Below, piece after piece: positions 1 to 10,021 of a stretch of DNA of 64,000 nt. Location: positions 2,580,004 to 2,644,003 of the forward strand of contig NC_092048.1 in the NCBI RefSeq assembly GCF_003086295.3, in the 5' to 3' direction. Position 1 is the stretch's first letter. The number at the start of each line of letters is the position of its first letter. A program made the position numbers and the translations under genes. The DNA is from Arachis hypogaea (taxonomy: Eukaryota > Streptophyta > Magnoliopsida > Fabales > Fabaceae). A model generated the notes under the pieces. The model searched no databases. It had not been told where the DNA came from and saw only the letters and a program-made list of their open reading frames with translations.

Positions 1-447
1 TCCCACCTTCTTACAGAAGAAACAGGTTGAAACTTGATCCTGTTTCTTAGCCTTTTTCTGCTGAGAAGGCGCATCCGCAGTAGTATCACGCTTTCTTTTA
101 TACTGAGAAGATAAAGCCATGTGAGCACTGAATTTCTTAATAAAGAATTTCTCAACATCCTTTAGGAACTGTTTGGCATCTTTATCCTCAGTAATTGAGC
201 CCCGAAACACCTCAGAAATTGAGCGTTTCATGATCATAATGCTCATTCGATTGGATCTCTCCCACTTCTCTATTTTAACCTCATTGAGGTTTTCCGGAGT
301 GGAAGTGGGTTTCTCCTCTCGAAGAGCTATATCTAGATCCATACAACCGAGGACAATCTCCACGGTATCTTTCCAAACTTTAAAGTTTGAACCATTCAGC
401 ATAGGAATACTGCTAATTTGCGCAGAAATATTGGTAGCTAAAGCCAT
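1..447 (-). CDS. Copia gag, partial, with an apparent internal in-frame deletion
   Basis: The frame runs from the ATG at 447-445 to the window edge, 149 codons without a stop. Residues about 17-25 (MLNGSNFKVWK) match the start of Copia gag proteins that bind the retroelement RNA and build the particle. The frame ends in a basic stretch followed by CFFCKKVG, the first half of a CCHC zinc knuckle. In relatives roughly 110 residues of the UBN2 core lie between the segment FLKDVEKFF and the HMA segment before the knuckle. Here they are joined directly and in frame. That expectation is from memory of the family, so the size is approximate. The gag may therefore be defective in assembly although it is uninterrupted. 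Confidence 0.75.
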   Translation of the reverse strand, partial: MALATNISAQISSIPMLNGSNFKVWKDTVEIVLGCMDLDIALREEKPTSTPENLNEVKIEKWERSNRMSIMIMKRSISEVFRGSITEDKDAKQFLKDVEKFFIKKFSAHMALSSQYKRKRDTTADAPSQQKKAKKQDQVSTCFFCKKVG

Positions 448-616
448 AGTTTCTGGATTAGAACAAAAAGAACATGCAGTAAACATTAGTTAATTAATGG
501 GAAAAAATCCATATTGATATCTAACACAACATTAATTTTCAATCTTTGGATAGAAAAATTAACTATAAGTGATACTCTCATTGCAGTAATCAAATATTGT
601 CAAAATTCCTGTCACA

Positions 617-956
617 CATTAAGCCTTTCTTTGGACCGACTTAATGCGCACATGGAAACTTAAATTTCGCAACCTATTTATTACCGCATATATTTTCTAT
701 TAATTGGCCAAACAATAACCTTCCTTTGGGCCGATTATTAGCCGCATAATTAATAGAAAATAAACAAAAGTGTGCAATGCTTATTATTTGGCCAAACAAC
801 AAACTTCCTTTGGGCCGATTATTGTTCGCATAAATAATAAGTATTACTTTATTATTAATCAGTTACCCAATCATGTATTTACTATCAATATGTGTATGTA
901 ATTCGGCCAAATATAGACCTTCCTTTGGGCCGACCAATATTCGCATGAATTACATA
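617..956 (-). other. Array of four hairpins with a shared core in the Copia leader
   Basis: Four units lie at 617-646, 692-761, 780-841 and 895-956. Units 2-4 share GGCCAAA, then CTTCCTTTGGGCCGA, then CGCAT; unit 1 is a shorter, diverged version. Each unit is enclosed by perfectly complementary arms whose sequences differ: CATTAAG/CTTAATG, 14 bp of ATTTTCTATTAATT type, CTTATTATTT/AAATAATAAG, and TATGTAATTC/GAATTACATA. Conserved loop with changed but still paired stems is the mark of a selected or self-templated structure. In the element's sense the core reads TCGGCCCAAAGGAAG. The function is unknown; packaging, dimerisation or translation signals are possible. Confidence 0.8.
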
Positions 957-1399
957 TCACCATATTCCTTATGTTTTGAATAAATCAATTTTCACAAAAG
1001 AGGCTACTTTGGCAGCATAATGTTCAATCAATTTATTTCAAAACCAAATTTTTATAAAATATGTGGGTATAATAATCCAAATTGTTACTAGTTTCCTTAT
1101 GTAACAATTTAAAAAAAATATTTAAATCACAAAAGAATTTAAATCTTAATGGTGTCTTTTCAAATCTAAAAAAAATATGATTATAACTGAATATATGTGC
1201 CAAATAAATTCTTGATCCATTAAAATTAAAATTAATCATTATATAAATTAAATGCCAAATCGATCTCATATAATATATTTATACATATATATACTTTAAT
1301 GGATAACCAAACAATGATAATGTTTATCAACATATATATACTTACTAGCACTTCTATACACACACAGAAAATTCATGATGTGCATAAGTAAACATACTA

Positions 1400-1403
<4 letters not shown>

Positions 1404-1448
<45 letters not shown>
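1404..1448. repeat. (AT)n microsatellite
   Basis: About 22 AT units. It is followed by two copies of AAACAATTTCACGAA and by an inverted pair, TATATGCACGAT near 1479 and ATCGTGCATATA near 1536, all within the Copia leader. Confidence 0.95.
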
Positions 1449-1452
<4 letters not shown>

Positions 1453-1602
1453 CAATTTCACGAATATATATATATACATATATGCACGATAGAAACAATT
1501 TCACGAAGCGTGCAGCGATTTTATATGTAACGTAAATCGTGCATATATATATATATATTGATTTAATAAAATTAAATATTTTCGATGATTAAATTATGGA
1601 TT

Positions 1603-1614
1603 GCTCTGATACCA
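1603..1614 (-). promoter_or_regulatory. Primer-binding site (tRNA-iMet type)
   Basis: The minus strand reads TGGTATCAGAGC two bases after the LTR end. This is the standard Copia primer site for minus-strand DNA synthesis from initiator methionine tRNA. Confidence 0.9.
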
Positions 1615-1616
1615 CT

Positions 1617-2175
1617 TGTTGGAATAAATTAATTTTTAATAACCCAGATCATCCATATTGAATTATCAAAAATATATTATATCATAGTGCGGAAGCGTAC
1701 CTGAATTCATAAACATGAATCATACGATCGAAAGAGTTTGGATCTTGTGGTTCTTTCGATATTCCTCAACCAAAGCTTTCTGTATTCCTAGGTGGCTGAA
1801 CTGTAACTCTTTTGATGGGGAAAGAGCAACAAAGGCGGCTTTGGTATATTAGGGACCGAAACCCTGAAAGTCTATTTATATTTGAGCATGGCACCCATTA
1901 AACCCTTAAGCCCAAATAAAATAGTATCTAAAACCCAAAAGATAATATATCTAAAATCCAAAAAGATAATTATTTAAGGAACAAAAGATAACATCCGGTT
2001 TTATTCTCATTTAATTCCAAATCAAAAGTAATAATGACTTATTCAATTAGCATTTAAAACAATAAATGAAATCATCATTATATAAGTCATTTAATTTGAA
2101 ATAGCATAATTTGTGATTATAATTAATATATGTATTGCTCACAAATAAGTTAGGAAATCAAATAATTTCCTAACA
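1617..2175 (-). repeat. 5' LTR of the partial Copia element
   Basis: 559 bp with TG...CA termini: in plus orientation it begins TGTTGGAATA and ends TTCCTAACA. It lies directly against the primer-binding site. The partner LTR and the second target duplication are off-window, so age cannot be estimated. Confidence 0.85.
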
Positions 2176-3535
2176 AATACATGATATGGAGCTAAAATAT
2201 TTATGCAAAAGTTTTAATGAGAATATAGACACATTTTTTTTTATATCTCATAAACAAAAAAATATGGTTGTATTTTCTATTCCATATATATATATAATAC
2301 TTATGAGTGTATTTAAAGATTGTATTTGATTCTGAAAATAAAATAAAATAAAATATTAAAAATAAGACATAAAAAATAAATACGTATAAAAATTAATATT
2401 TTATATTTTATTTGATCATAAATTAAATATAAAAATAAATAAATTATAAAAATATATTTTTTATACAAAAAAATTATAAAAAAATATAATGATAAAAAAT
2501 ATAAGTATAAAAAAATAAAAAAATATTGAACCTAAATGTGAAATTAACTAAACCTATTTAGAAGTAATTAAAAGTAGGAATCAAAACAATAACTTAAATA
2601 CCATCAACTCCAGGTTTTCAAAATCAATATGTTTCACAAAGCAGATATTTTTTATAAAACCAAACATAACTATCACCTTAGCAGTACAAAAAATACCAAG
2701 AAAAAAAAATAAGTGTTAAAAAAAATTATATTTATTACGTTACTCATTTGGCTAATAACTATAACCACATAATGTGTATATATTGGATCAAAAATCAAAA
2801 TATTGAGATCCAATTTTTAATTTCCACAAAACAACAATAAACATAATCACAAGCCATAAGTTTCTTGTTTTGGTAAAAGAGAATTAAAAAAATGGTGAAG
2901 TGGGTGTATTTTTTGTTGTTGTATAGAGTGAAATACATGCATGATGTAAAAAGTTCCAAGAATGTGTTTCCAAGTGGTTTATTAAATAGAAAAAAAGATA
3001 AATTTATCCTTAACTTTTTGGTCTGCAGATATTTAAGTTTTTGAGAATTTAAAAATATATTTAAATTTTCGACCTCTTCAAAATCTGGACATATTAATTT
3101 CTGAGTCTAATTTGTCTACCAATTTTAAAAACTCTCTTATGTGTACATCCATATCAACCAGATTCATACAACAGGAGTCATGTTTGATTTTTTCGTTGAG
3201 TCTGACAGACCCAAGTGAATATGAGAGATCAATTTGTCTGGGTTATCTGGACAATTTATTGCGGTGGTTGGTTGGCTTTTTTACGGTCATTTGGACAATT
3301 TAGCTAGAAAAAAAATGATAGACTCTTCAAAATCAAGGTTCAAGTGTGGTGGACATCATTAACAGATCTTTTACAAGTTATGATGAGTAGATTGCTCGTG
3401 AACCCTGTCCCTGTGGTTATTGATGGCAATATCGGAGATGACTAGGGGTTATTATTTTAGTGTTACGAGTTTTTGTTTCTTTTCTTTTACTCCACTTTAT
3501 TGTGTTGAACTTTTTTACTTCAAAAAGAAAATATA
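2176..3535. other. AT-rich intergenic DNA
   Basis: Mostly A/T runs. A short frame at 3112-3303 has no recognisable content. I see no gene, RNA or clear element here. Confidence 0.6.
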
Positions 3536-3749
3536 TTTGACCATACAGAAGCACTTTTGAATTAAAGGTGGTTGGGCTCCCTTTTCCAAAGCAAAAGTAG
3601 AGTTCGGAATGTATCAAGCTGAGGAAACCTGTTCACAAAGCTTGATAAGTTCAAACGGAGAGTTTATCAAAGCCTATGCAGCACTAGCTGCCATTTTAGC
3701 CAAAAGAGCATCAAAAGTATAGACATAATTATCTTCCATCCCATCTGCC
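3536..3749 (-). pseudogene. Fragment of a mitochondrial carrier family gene
   Basis: The minus strand can be read for about 70 codons with two in-frame stops. It contains DALLAKMAASAA, a stop, ALINSPFELIKL, then a stop after EQVSSA. SPFELIKL fits the mitochondrial carrier signature P-x-[DE]-x-x-[KR], and the surrounding residues resemble plant members of this inner-membrane transporter family. No other carrier repeat is visible on either side, so this is a single-exon remnant. It may have been carried here by a transposon; the neighbouring kinase fragment has the same strand. The exact carrier subfamily is not certain. Confidence 0.5.
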
Positions 3750-3837
3750 AAAAATGTAATTGAGCACCAAAATTATTCTCCAAGAAAAATGTGTTACAAT
3801 AATAACAGTATTACTATATAATTCACAAATATCAAAC

Positions 3838-4061
3838 CGTTATCATGGTACAAAGGGTTTAGAAAAGAAAAGAAGACTTATTTAGAAAAGTATCATTTGT
3901 TATTTCTTCATTTGTGATTATAAGGTTCTTAACAATATATAGGTCAATAATACGCTAATGAGTACGCTAATTATGGAATAATATCCTAATAAATTACATT
4001 GATTTTTTTCCGATCCTCTTCGACATTTTTATGATTTTCTTCCCTAATCATATTCTAATAC
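3838..4061 (-). repeat. 3' LTR of the decayed Copia element
   Basis: Matches 7777-7989 along its length (shared CATGGTACAAAGGGTTTAG, and near the other end TATTCTAATAC). It has about 10-15 substitutions and a small insertion, TAATGAGTACGC, relative to its partner. Confidence 0.88.
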
Positions 4062-4071
4062 TCCTCCTCAA
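4062..4071 (-). promoter_or_regulatory. Polypurine tract of the decayed Copia element
   Basis: The minus strand reads TTGAGGAGGAG immediately before the 3' LTR, the expected primer for plus-strand DNA synthesis. Confidence 0.75.
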
Positions 4072-4173
4072 GGTGAGTACTGGGATTATCAATACTCAGC
4101 TTGGTTAGAACTTTAGCAAGGGCTTGTCTTGAAACTGCTTTAGTAAGAATATCAGCCAACTGATCTTCTGATC

Positions 4174-7100
4174 TCACAAATGGAAGCTCAATAATTCCAT
4201 TCTCAATTTTTCTTTGATAAAGTGTCGATTCACCTCAACATGTTTTGTTCTATCATATTGTACGGAATTATCTGAAATGCTGATTGTGGCTTTGTTGTCA
4301 CATTTCAACTGGCTTGGCAATCGTGGTGGAAACCCAATCTCAGTCATCAATTTTATTATCCACAATACATCAATTATGTCTTTAACGATCCCTCAAAATT
4401 TTGCCTCTACGCTTGAAAGTGCTACAACTTTCTGCTTCTTGCTTTTCCAAGTTACCAGGTTGCCTCCAACAAGTATAAAGTAACCAGCTGTTGATCTTCT
4501 ATCGTTTGGTTGCCTGCCCAATATGCGTTAATGTATGCCTCAACCTTCAAATGGCCATTCCTTTTGAATATGATTTCACTTCCTGGAGTTCCCTTCAAAT
4601 ATTGAACTATCCTCATGGTAGCTTCTATATGATCTTCTTGTGGTTTATGCATAAACTAACTTACTATTCCCACAGCATAAGCTATGTCAGGTCAAGTATG
4701 TGATAAGTAAATTAGTTTCCCAGCCAGTCGCTGGTACCTTTCCCTATCTGCTAGGGTGGCACCTTCTACTATCTTCAACTTGTGATTAACTTGTATGGGC
4801 GTATCTATTAGTTTGCAATCCCCCATTCCTGTTTCTACCAGAAAGTCCAATATGTACTTTCTTTGGGAGATAAAGATTCCTTTGCTGGATCGTAGAACAT
4901 CCATTCCTAAGAAATATTTTAGTCTTCCCAAATCCTTCATTTCGAAGTTTGTAAATAGGTTCCTTCTCAATTTTGCAATTTCTTTAGCATCACTTCCCGT
5001 TATGATCATATAATCCACATAGATTATTAGGCAAATGATTAAATCTCCCTGTTTTTTCAAAAAAGGTATTATCAGAGTTGCTTTGCTTGTACCTATACCT
5101 TTTCATGGCCAATGTAAATCTTCCAAACCAGGCACGTGGAGATTGTTTAAACCCATAAAGAGCCTTCTTTAACCGACAAACTTCATGTTTTTTAAATCCC
5201 GTTGAGAAACCTGGAGGAGCTTCCATGTACACTTCTTCTTTCAACTCTCCATGCAAGAAAGCATTCTTGACGTCAAATTGATGGAGTGGCCAATCTTCAT
5301 TTGCTGCTATTGAAAATAACACCCTGATAGTATTAATCTTTGCAACCGGTGAAAAAGTATCAGTGTAGTCGATACCATAGGTCTGTGTATAATCTTTGGC
5401 CACCAACCTTGCCTTGTACCGTTCAATGGTGCCATCTCCCTTGTGTTTAATGATGAAAACCCATATATATCCGACTAGCTTTTTTTTCTATCGGTAAGAT
5501 ACATTTTCTCCCAAGTTTCATTCTTCTCTAGAGCTTTCATTTCTGTATTCATGGCTTTTCGCCATTCAGCTTTCTCATTAGTTTTTTGGACAGTTCTTAG
5601 AATGTCTTCTGTCAAGAGTGTGGTGGAAAAAGCCTTTGCAATATTTGCTATTCCTTTTCTAGCCACCCTTATCGGGTATCTTGAGTTACGGGGAACATGT
5701 TCTGGTGAGTACCGATCAGAAGGCATCCCTCTGTTTCTTCTTGGAAGAAGAATAAAGGTAATGGACTCTGGTTCATCATGTTCCAGTGCTATACTGTTAT
5801 TGTTAGTGACCTCATTGAAAACAGGGAGTAAATTATCAGATTGGCAATTACTTACCTCTTGTCTGACATTCTCAAAAGGACTCTCACTAGCTGTATATAC
5901 CGAGTTATTTTCTACATTAAGTGATGTATACTCGGTGGCTCCATCTGCTTGCTCTGTTTGAACAGTTTCTGGGCAACAAAGGTTATTTAGCTAACTTTGT
6001 GGTTCATTATTGTTCTCCCCCTGAATGCCATGTTGGCGGTTGAAGTAAAATTCGGATTCTAAAAAATCACAATCCATGGTCACATGAATACGACGAGTGA
6101 TTGGATTGTAGCACTTATACCCCTTTTGGTGTGTAGCATACCCAACGAAAACACATTTTTCTGCACAAGGATCAAGTTTGGTTCTATTGACTTTGGGGAT
6201 ATGGACAAAGACGGAACATCCAAATACTCGAGGTGGTAAGGTTAGAATAGGCGAGATTGCAGTCTGAGTAATCAAAACTTGTAAGAGTGTTTTATGGTGG
6301 AGAACTTGGGTAGGTAGGCGATTTAGTAAGTAGGCAGAGGTCGCTATAGTTTCAGGCCAAAACGTTTTTGGAACTTGTGCATAAAAAAGCATGGCTCAGG
6401 TCATCTCAAGTAACTTACGATTTTGCCGCTCAGCCACACCATTTTGTTGGGGTATATTTGGGTAGGAAGTTTGATGGATAAGACCATTTTGCATAAAAAA
6501 TTTCGCATTGATTGGTTTATAAATTCCTCACCATTATCTGAGCGAAGTACTTGGATTTTCTTGTTAAATTGAGTTTGAATCATTTGGTAGAAGCAAAGAA
6601 TTTATCAGGCACTTCAGATTTGTGTTTTAAAAAATATACCCAAGTCATGCGAAAGAAATCGTCCACAAATAACACAAAATATTAAAAATTATTATGGAAA
6701 ATAGGGGCTAGGCCCCACACATCAGAGTGTATTAGAGAAAAACTAGAATTGACTCTAGTGTTAGTTGGAGAAAAAGAAACTCTGTGATTTTTTGCACGAA
6801 TATAAGTTACATATTTGAGGGGTTCAGTGCTGCTTGTAAAAAGACTAGGAAATAAAAACTTGAGGTACCCAAATAAAGGATGTCTGAGACGCCTGTGCCA
6901 TAACCAAAGTTGCCTAATAACCGTTCTGTGAGCAAGCATAGCATGACCCTGGTGTGATACTTTATCAACGTAGTAAAGGTCTTCTCGCTCAGCACCATGC
7001 CTAATGATCTCCTTTGTAAGAATGAATGTAGAGTACATGAGTACCACACAATTTAGTTTCTTTGTTACTTGACTAACAGACAATAATTTTGATGATAGTG

Positions 7101-7721
7101 CAGGGACATAGAGGTAATTCTTTAATTTTAATTTTTTTAAAAAAATTAATGGAGCTTCCTCCTTTAACATCGATTAATTCTCCACTAACTATTTCAATAT
7201 GGGCTTTTGAGATATAGTCAAGCTGTTAGAATCATGGAGGTCATGAGTCATAGTTTCAGTAGCCCCACAATCGAAAATCTATTCATTTATTTTTAATTAG
7301 ATTCTGATTTTGGTTCTCCCTTTTATATTGAGTCGCGGCCCTGTGCTGAGCAGCTAAGGAGTTCAGTAGTCCTTGCCGTTACCACCGTTGCTGCCTTGCC
7401 ATCGCGACTTGCTTCCTCTCTTCTGGTTTCGCCACTACTGCTGGTAACCTTTGGGATGCTCACAGCGGCGGCTCCGTTACTCTGGTTTCTCGATGATTTG
7501 GGATTGTTTTTCCACCAATCTGGGTAACCCACAATCTTAAAGCAGTTTTCTTTGGTGTGTTTCTTTTTTCTTCTTCCACCAATTATTTTTTTCATCAGAG
7601 TTGCCCATAATGGATCATTATCTCTATTTAATTTGAAACCAATTGATAAATTATCAGAATTGGTTTGTGGTGATTGCATTCCAAGACTATTGCGTAGCAT
7701 ATTTGCAATTTGTAATGTCAA
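4174..7721 (-). pseudogene. Copia gag-pol polyprotein, broken
   Basis: Domains in order on the minus strand are: gag remnant (7721-7323); a protease site that reads DCGA instead of D[ST]GA near 7270; GAG-pre-integrase (7170-6682, with LWHRRLRHP); integrase pieces (6583-5991, including PKTFWPETIATSAYLLNRLP); reverse transcriptase (5406-4692, with FDVKNAFLHGEL and KALYGFKQSPRAW); and RNase H (4652-4174, ending DRTKHVEVNRHFIKEKL). Frameshifts or stops separate the pieces. The catalytic YVDD is YVDY. In gag, the N-terminal PLWATLMKKIIGG is followed almost at once by the HTKENCFKIVGYPDWW segment, so most of the capsid-like core is missing. The element cannot move by itself. Confidence 0.9.
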
Positions 7722-7764
7722 TTCGTCAGAAATTGTTGATTTTGAGTTTCTAGAACCTAACTCT

Positions 7765-7776
7765 GCTCTGATACCA
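7765..7776 (-). promoter_or_regulatory. Primer-binding site of the decayed Copia element
   Basis: The minus strand reads TGGTATCAGAGC directly after the 5' LTR, the tRNA-iMet type. Confidence 0.9.
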
Positions 7777-7989
7777 TGTTACCATGGTACAAAGGGTTTA
7801 GGAAAAAAGAAAAAAATTATTTAGAAAAGTATCATTTGTTATTTCTTCATTTGTGATTACAAAGTTCTTACCAATATATAGACCAAGAGTACGCTAATTA
7901 TGGAATAATATCCTAATAAATTACATTGATTTTTTTTCTGATTCTCTTTGATATTTTTCTGATTTTGTTCCCTAATTATATTCTAATAC
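7777..7989 (-). repeat. 5' LTR of the decayed Copia element
   Basis: Starts TGTTACCATGG next to the primer site and ends near CTAATAC. It pairs with 3838-4061. Its outer end starts TATTAG or GTATTAG in element orientation rather than a clean TG. Confidence 0.88.
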
Positions 7990-8148
7990 AAACTCCAAAA
8001 AGTACTGTTAAATTTTGAAAACCCAAGCCCGTTTTTTAATCTCAATTTTAATAACAATGATTCCAAGAATACAATTACCGTTTGTATCCACATAAAGGAA
8101 CATACGAATATTCCTCCATAGATTCTCCATTAACACATTTAAGAGTTT

Positions 8149-8456
8149 GTCTTCATCATGTGAATTGAAGAAATATCAATGACTTAGTATTTACAAGCTA
8201 AAATACAAATACATTACCAAAATCTCGCAGCACATTGAAAAAATAAGTTGAGGTGGCAGCAAGATGGACAGTCATATAAATATGCCATTTCTCTATGAAC
8301 TAGTCTTCATCATGTGAATCGAAGAAATATCAATGACTTAGTATTTACAAGCTAAAATACAAACACACTACCAAAATCTCATAGTACATTAAAAAAATAA
8401 GTTGAGGTGGCAGTAAGATGGGCAATCACATAAATATGCCATTTCTCTGTGAACTG
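8149..8456. repeat. Tandem duplication, period 154 bp
   Basis: Units 8149-8302 and 8303-8456 agree at most positions (both start GTCTTCATCATGTGAAT). A third, partial copy (ACTTAGTATTTACAAGCC onward) lies at about 8909-8965, on the other side of the histidine-kinase fragment. Confidence 0.9.
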
Positions 8457-8529
8457 CCAAATAATTGCATAATCAATTTTCATCATACTTGCTTTACAAA
8501 TATACCATATACTTCAATTTTTGATTTAC

Positions 8530-8908
8530 CTTAATTGAATTACCCATAAGACTGGTAATTATTTGCCGAAACCTTCCTACATCACCTATTAACAGCTCAA
8601 GAACCTCATCTGATACATAAGCTGCCAACTATGCAAGTATATATATATGTATAAGATCAATATCACTATATATTGCAAAATTTCTAATATGATAAAACAT
8701 AGCATATAATATATGTATTACCTCTATTCCTTTTTCTTGAGACTTTTTTGAAAATAATGATAATATATCATCCAAAACAGCACGCAAGACAAACAGTGAA
8801 TCTTCGAGCTCCAGTTTACTAACTTCAATCTTTGCCTGATCCAATACCTCATTTATAAGTGACACCAAAGCTTTTTCACTTTCCTGCGCCATTCTCACAT
8901 ACTCTACT
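8530..8908 (-). pseudogene. Two-exon fragment of a cytokinin-receptor-type histidine kinase (AHK3-like)
   Basis: Exon A (8908-8722) encodes EYVRMAQESEKALVSLIN, then EVLDQAKIE and FSKKSQEKGIE. Exon B (8628-8530) encodes AAYVSDEVLELLIGD, then GRFRQIITSLMGNSIK. These match the region from just after the phosphorylated histidine helix to the N-box of the ATP-binding domain in plant AHK receptors, which sense cytokinin at the ER membrane. Splice sites are intact (a GT after GIE and after SIK, an AG before exon B) and both exons are open. The sensor domain, the histidine itself and the receiver domains are absent. Because the intron is kept, this is a genomic copy rather than a reverse-transcribed one. 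The fragment sits between copies of the local 154-bp repeat, which suggests capture or rearrangement. Confidence 0.8.
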
Positions 8909-9464
8909 TAGTATTTACAAGCCAAAACACAAACACACTACCAAAACCTCACAACACATTGAAGAAAAAAAAAGAAAATTAAAATACATAGTTTCACTTT
9001 TCTTCAATAATAACAAATTCAAAACAGCTTAAAAATCAGTACCAAATGAATAACAACGAAAATCACAAGGAATTTGTATCCACGTATTCATGCACTCTCA
9101 TGTTTCAATCGAATTGGCAAAAAATCAAGCAAAGCAAAGAAATAATTCGTAATTTTGAACCCTAGAATGTGAAAAAGTAGCAGGCTGACCTGCCGATCCA
9201 GAACAAAAGGGAGACACTGAAGATTTGGCAGAGAGGACACATAGGACGACAAGGAGGAAGCCGGAGGAGATCGTCGCTGGAGCAGACATCACAGGGGGAG
9301 ATCGTTGTCGGAGGAGATCGTCACCGGGGGAGATATCACCGAAGAAGATCGCCGTCGAAGGAGAACGCAGGAGGAGATCGCGTAGTGTTTCAACTTTTTG
9401 CTCGAACACAGTGATACAGGGTAGCGTTTTTTAAATGAGGGTTTGGTCGATTTGTGCATTTTAA

Positions 9465-9624
9465 ATATAGCTAATGACAATGGCGGTTCAAACCCGCCAG
9501 AATTACCAAAAACCGCCACAAAATACAAATCAATTATGCCAACAACAAAAAATGCCGCAATATCTAAATATTATTAAAACTGCCGTAATACAATTGCCAT
9601 TTTAAACTCTTTTTTTTTGTAGTA
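9465..9624 (+). mobile_element. CACTA-like element end with subterminal repeats
   Basis: Repeated GGCGGTT/AACCGCC, TGCCGCAAT, TGCCGTAAT and TTGCCATTTT motifs lead to TTTTTTTTGTAGTA. That is one base from the inverted form of the CACTACAAAAA terminus of En/Spm elements. The opposite end was not found, so the extent is unknown. The histidine-kinase fragment lies just upstream and could be cargo. Confidence 0.4.
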
Positions 9625-9639
9625 ACTCTATTAAAAGTG

Positions 9640-10016
9640 AGAAAAATGTAACTAGTTTTCAAATAGTATGATCTTTGTTGGGTGTCCTCAAAAGAAGTGA
9701 TGCGCTTGAGTCTCTCATGGGTGGTTGTTGTGGAGTTGTTGCGGCTCACCTCCTCCTATCATCTCCTCTTCTAATGAACTAGAAACCAAATCTATAACTA
9801 TCTGATCTTCCCATGCTGGAATGTCTTAAAATGAAATCTCATTGGATGAAGTCGACAGAAAGTCTTTAGCTACGACTGGTGTTTGTACTTGTCTTAAGGG
9901 ACTGAACTGCTCAACCAAAGAATCTAAGGGCTGATAGTCGAGCATCAGCACATCTGGTATCACTAGCTCAGGCGCTGGATCAACCCAATACGGATAGTCA
10001 ATATAAACCCCGTAAA
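9640..10016 (-). pseudogene. Unidentified coding-like remnant
   Basis: The minus strand from 10013 reads about 62 codons without a stop (YGVYIDYPYWVDPAPEL, and later PLDSLVEQFSPLRQVQTP), then two stops in the same frame with plausible protein between them (DIPAWEDQIVIDLVSSSLEE). Composition is acidic and proline-containing, unlike the AT-rich surroundings. I do not recognise the family. The long LTR begins at its upstream edge, so it may be an exon split by that insertion or part of another element. Confidence 0.3.
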
Positions 10017-10021
10017 ACTAG

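Larger units (their letters stand above)
1..2175 (-). mobile_element. Ty1/Copia retrotransposon, 5' part only (cut by window edge)
   Basis: Read on the minus strand the order is LTR (2175-1617), a primer-binding site complementary to initiator tRNA-Met, a leader of about 1.15 kb, then a gag reading frame that starts at 447 and is still open at base 1. The pol genes and the 3' LTR lie outside the window, so its completeness cannot be judged. The leader is unusually long and holds a set of conserved hairpins and a long AT microsatellite, which are listed separately. Confidence 0.85.
3838..7989 (-). mobile_element. Complete but decayed Ty1/Copia retrotransposon
   Basis: Two LTRs of about 215-225 bp bracket a gag-pol region on the minus strand. 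A primer-binding site (7765-7776) lies inside the 5' LTR and a purine tract (4062-4071) inside the 3' LTR. The flanks AAACC (left) and AAACT (right) may be the eroded target duplication. The LTRs differ at many positions and the polyprotein is broken in several places, so the insertion is old. It lies between the carrier and kinase gene fragments. Confidence 0.9.

Noticed and set aside
617..956. CRISPR-like array
   Set aside because: Spacing is irregular, the units are hairpins within a retroelement leader, and the DNA is plant nuclear.
9125..9528. GC-rich frames with GGAGGAGATCGTC repeats
   Set aside because: Resembles a repetitive 5' leader; the frames lack domain features and end in AT-rich DNA.
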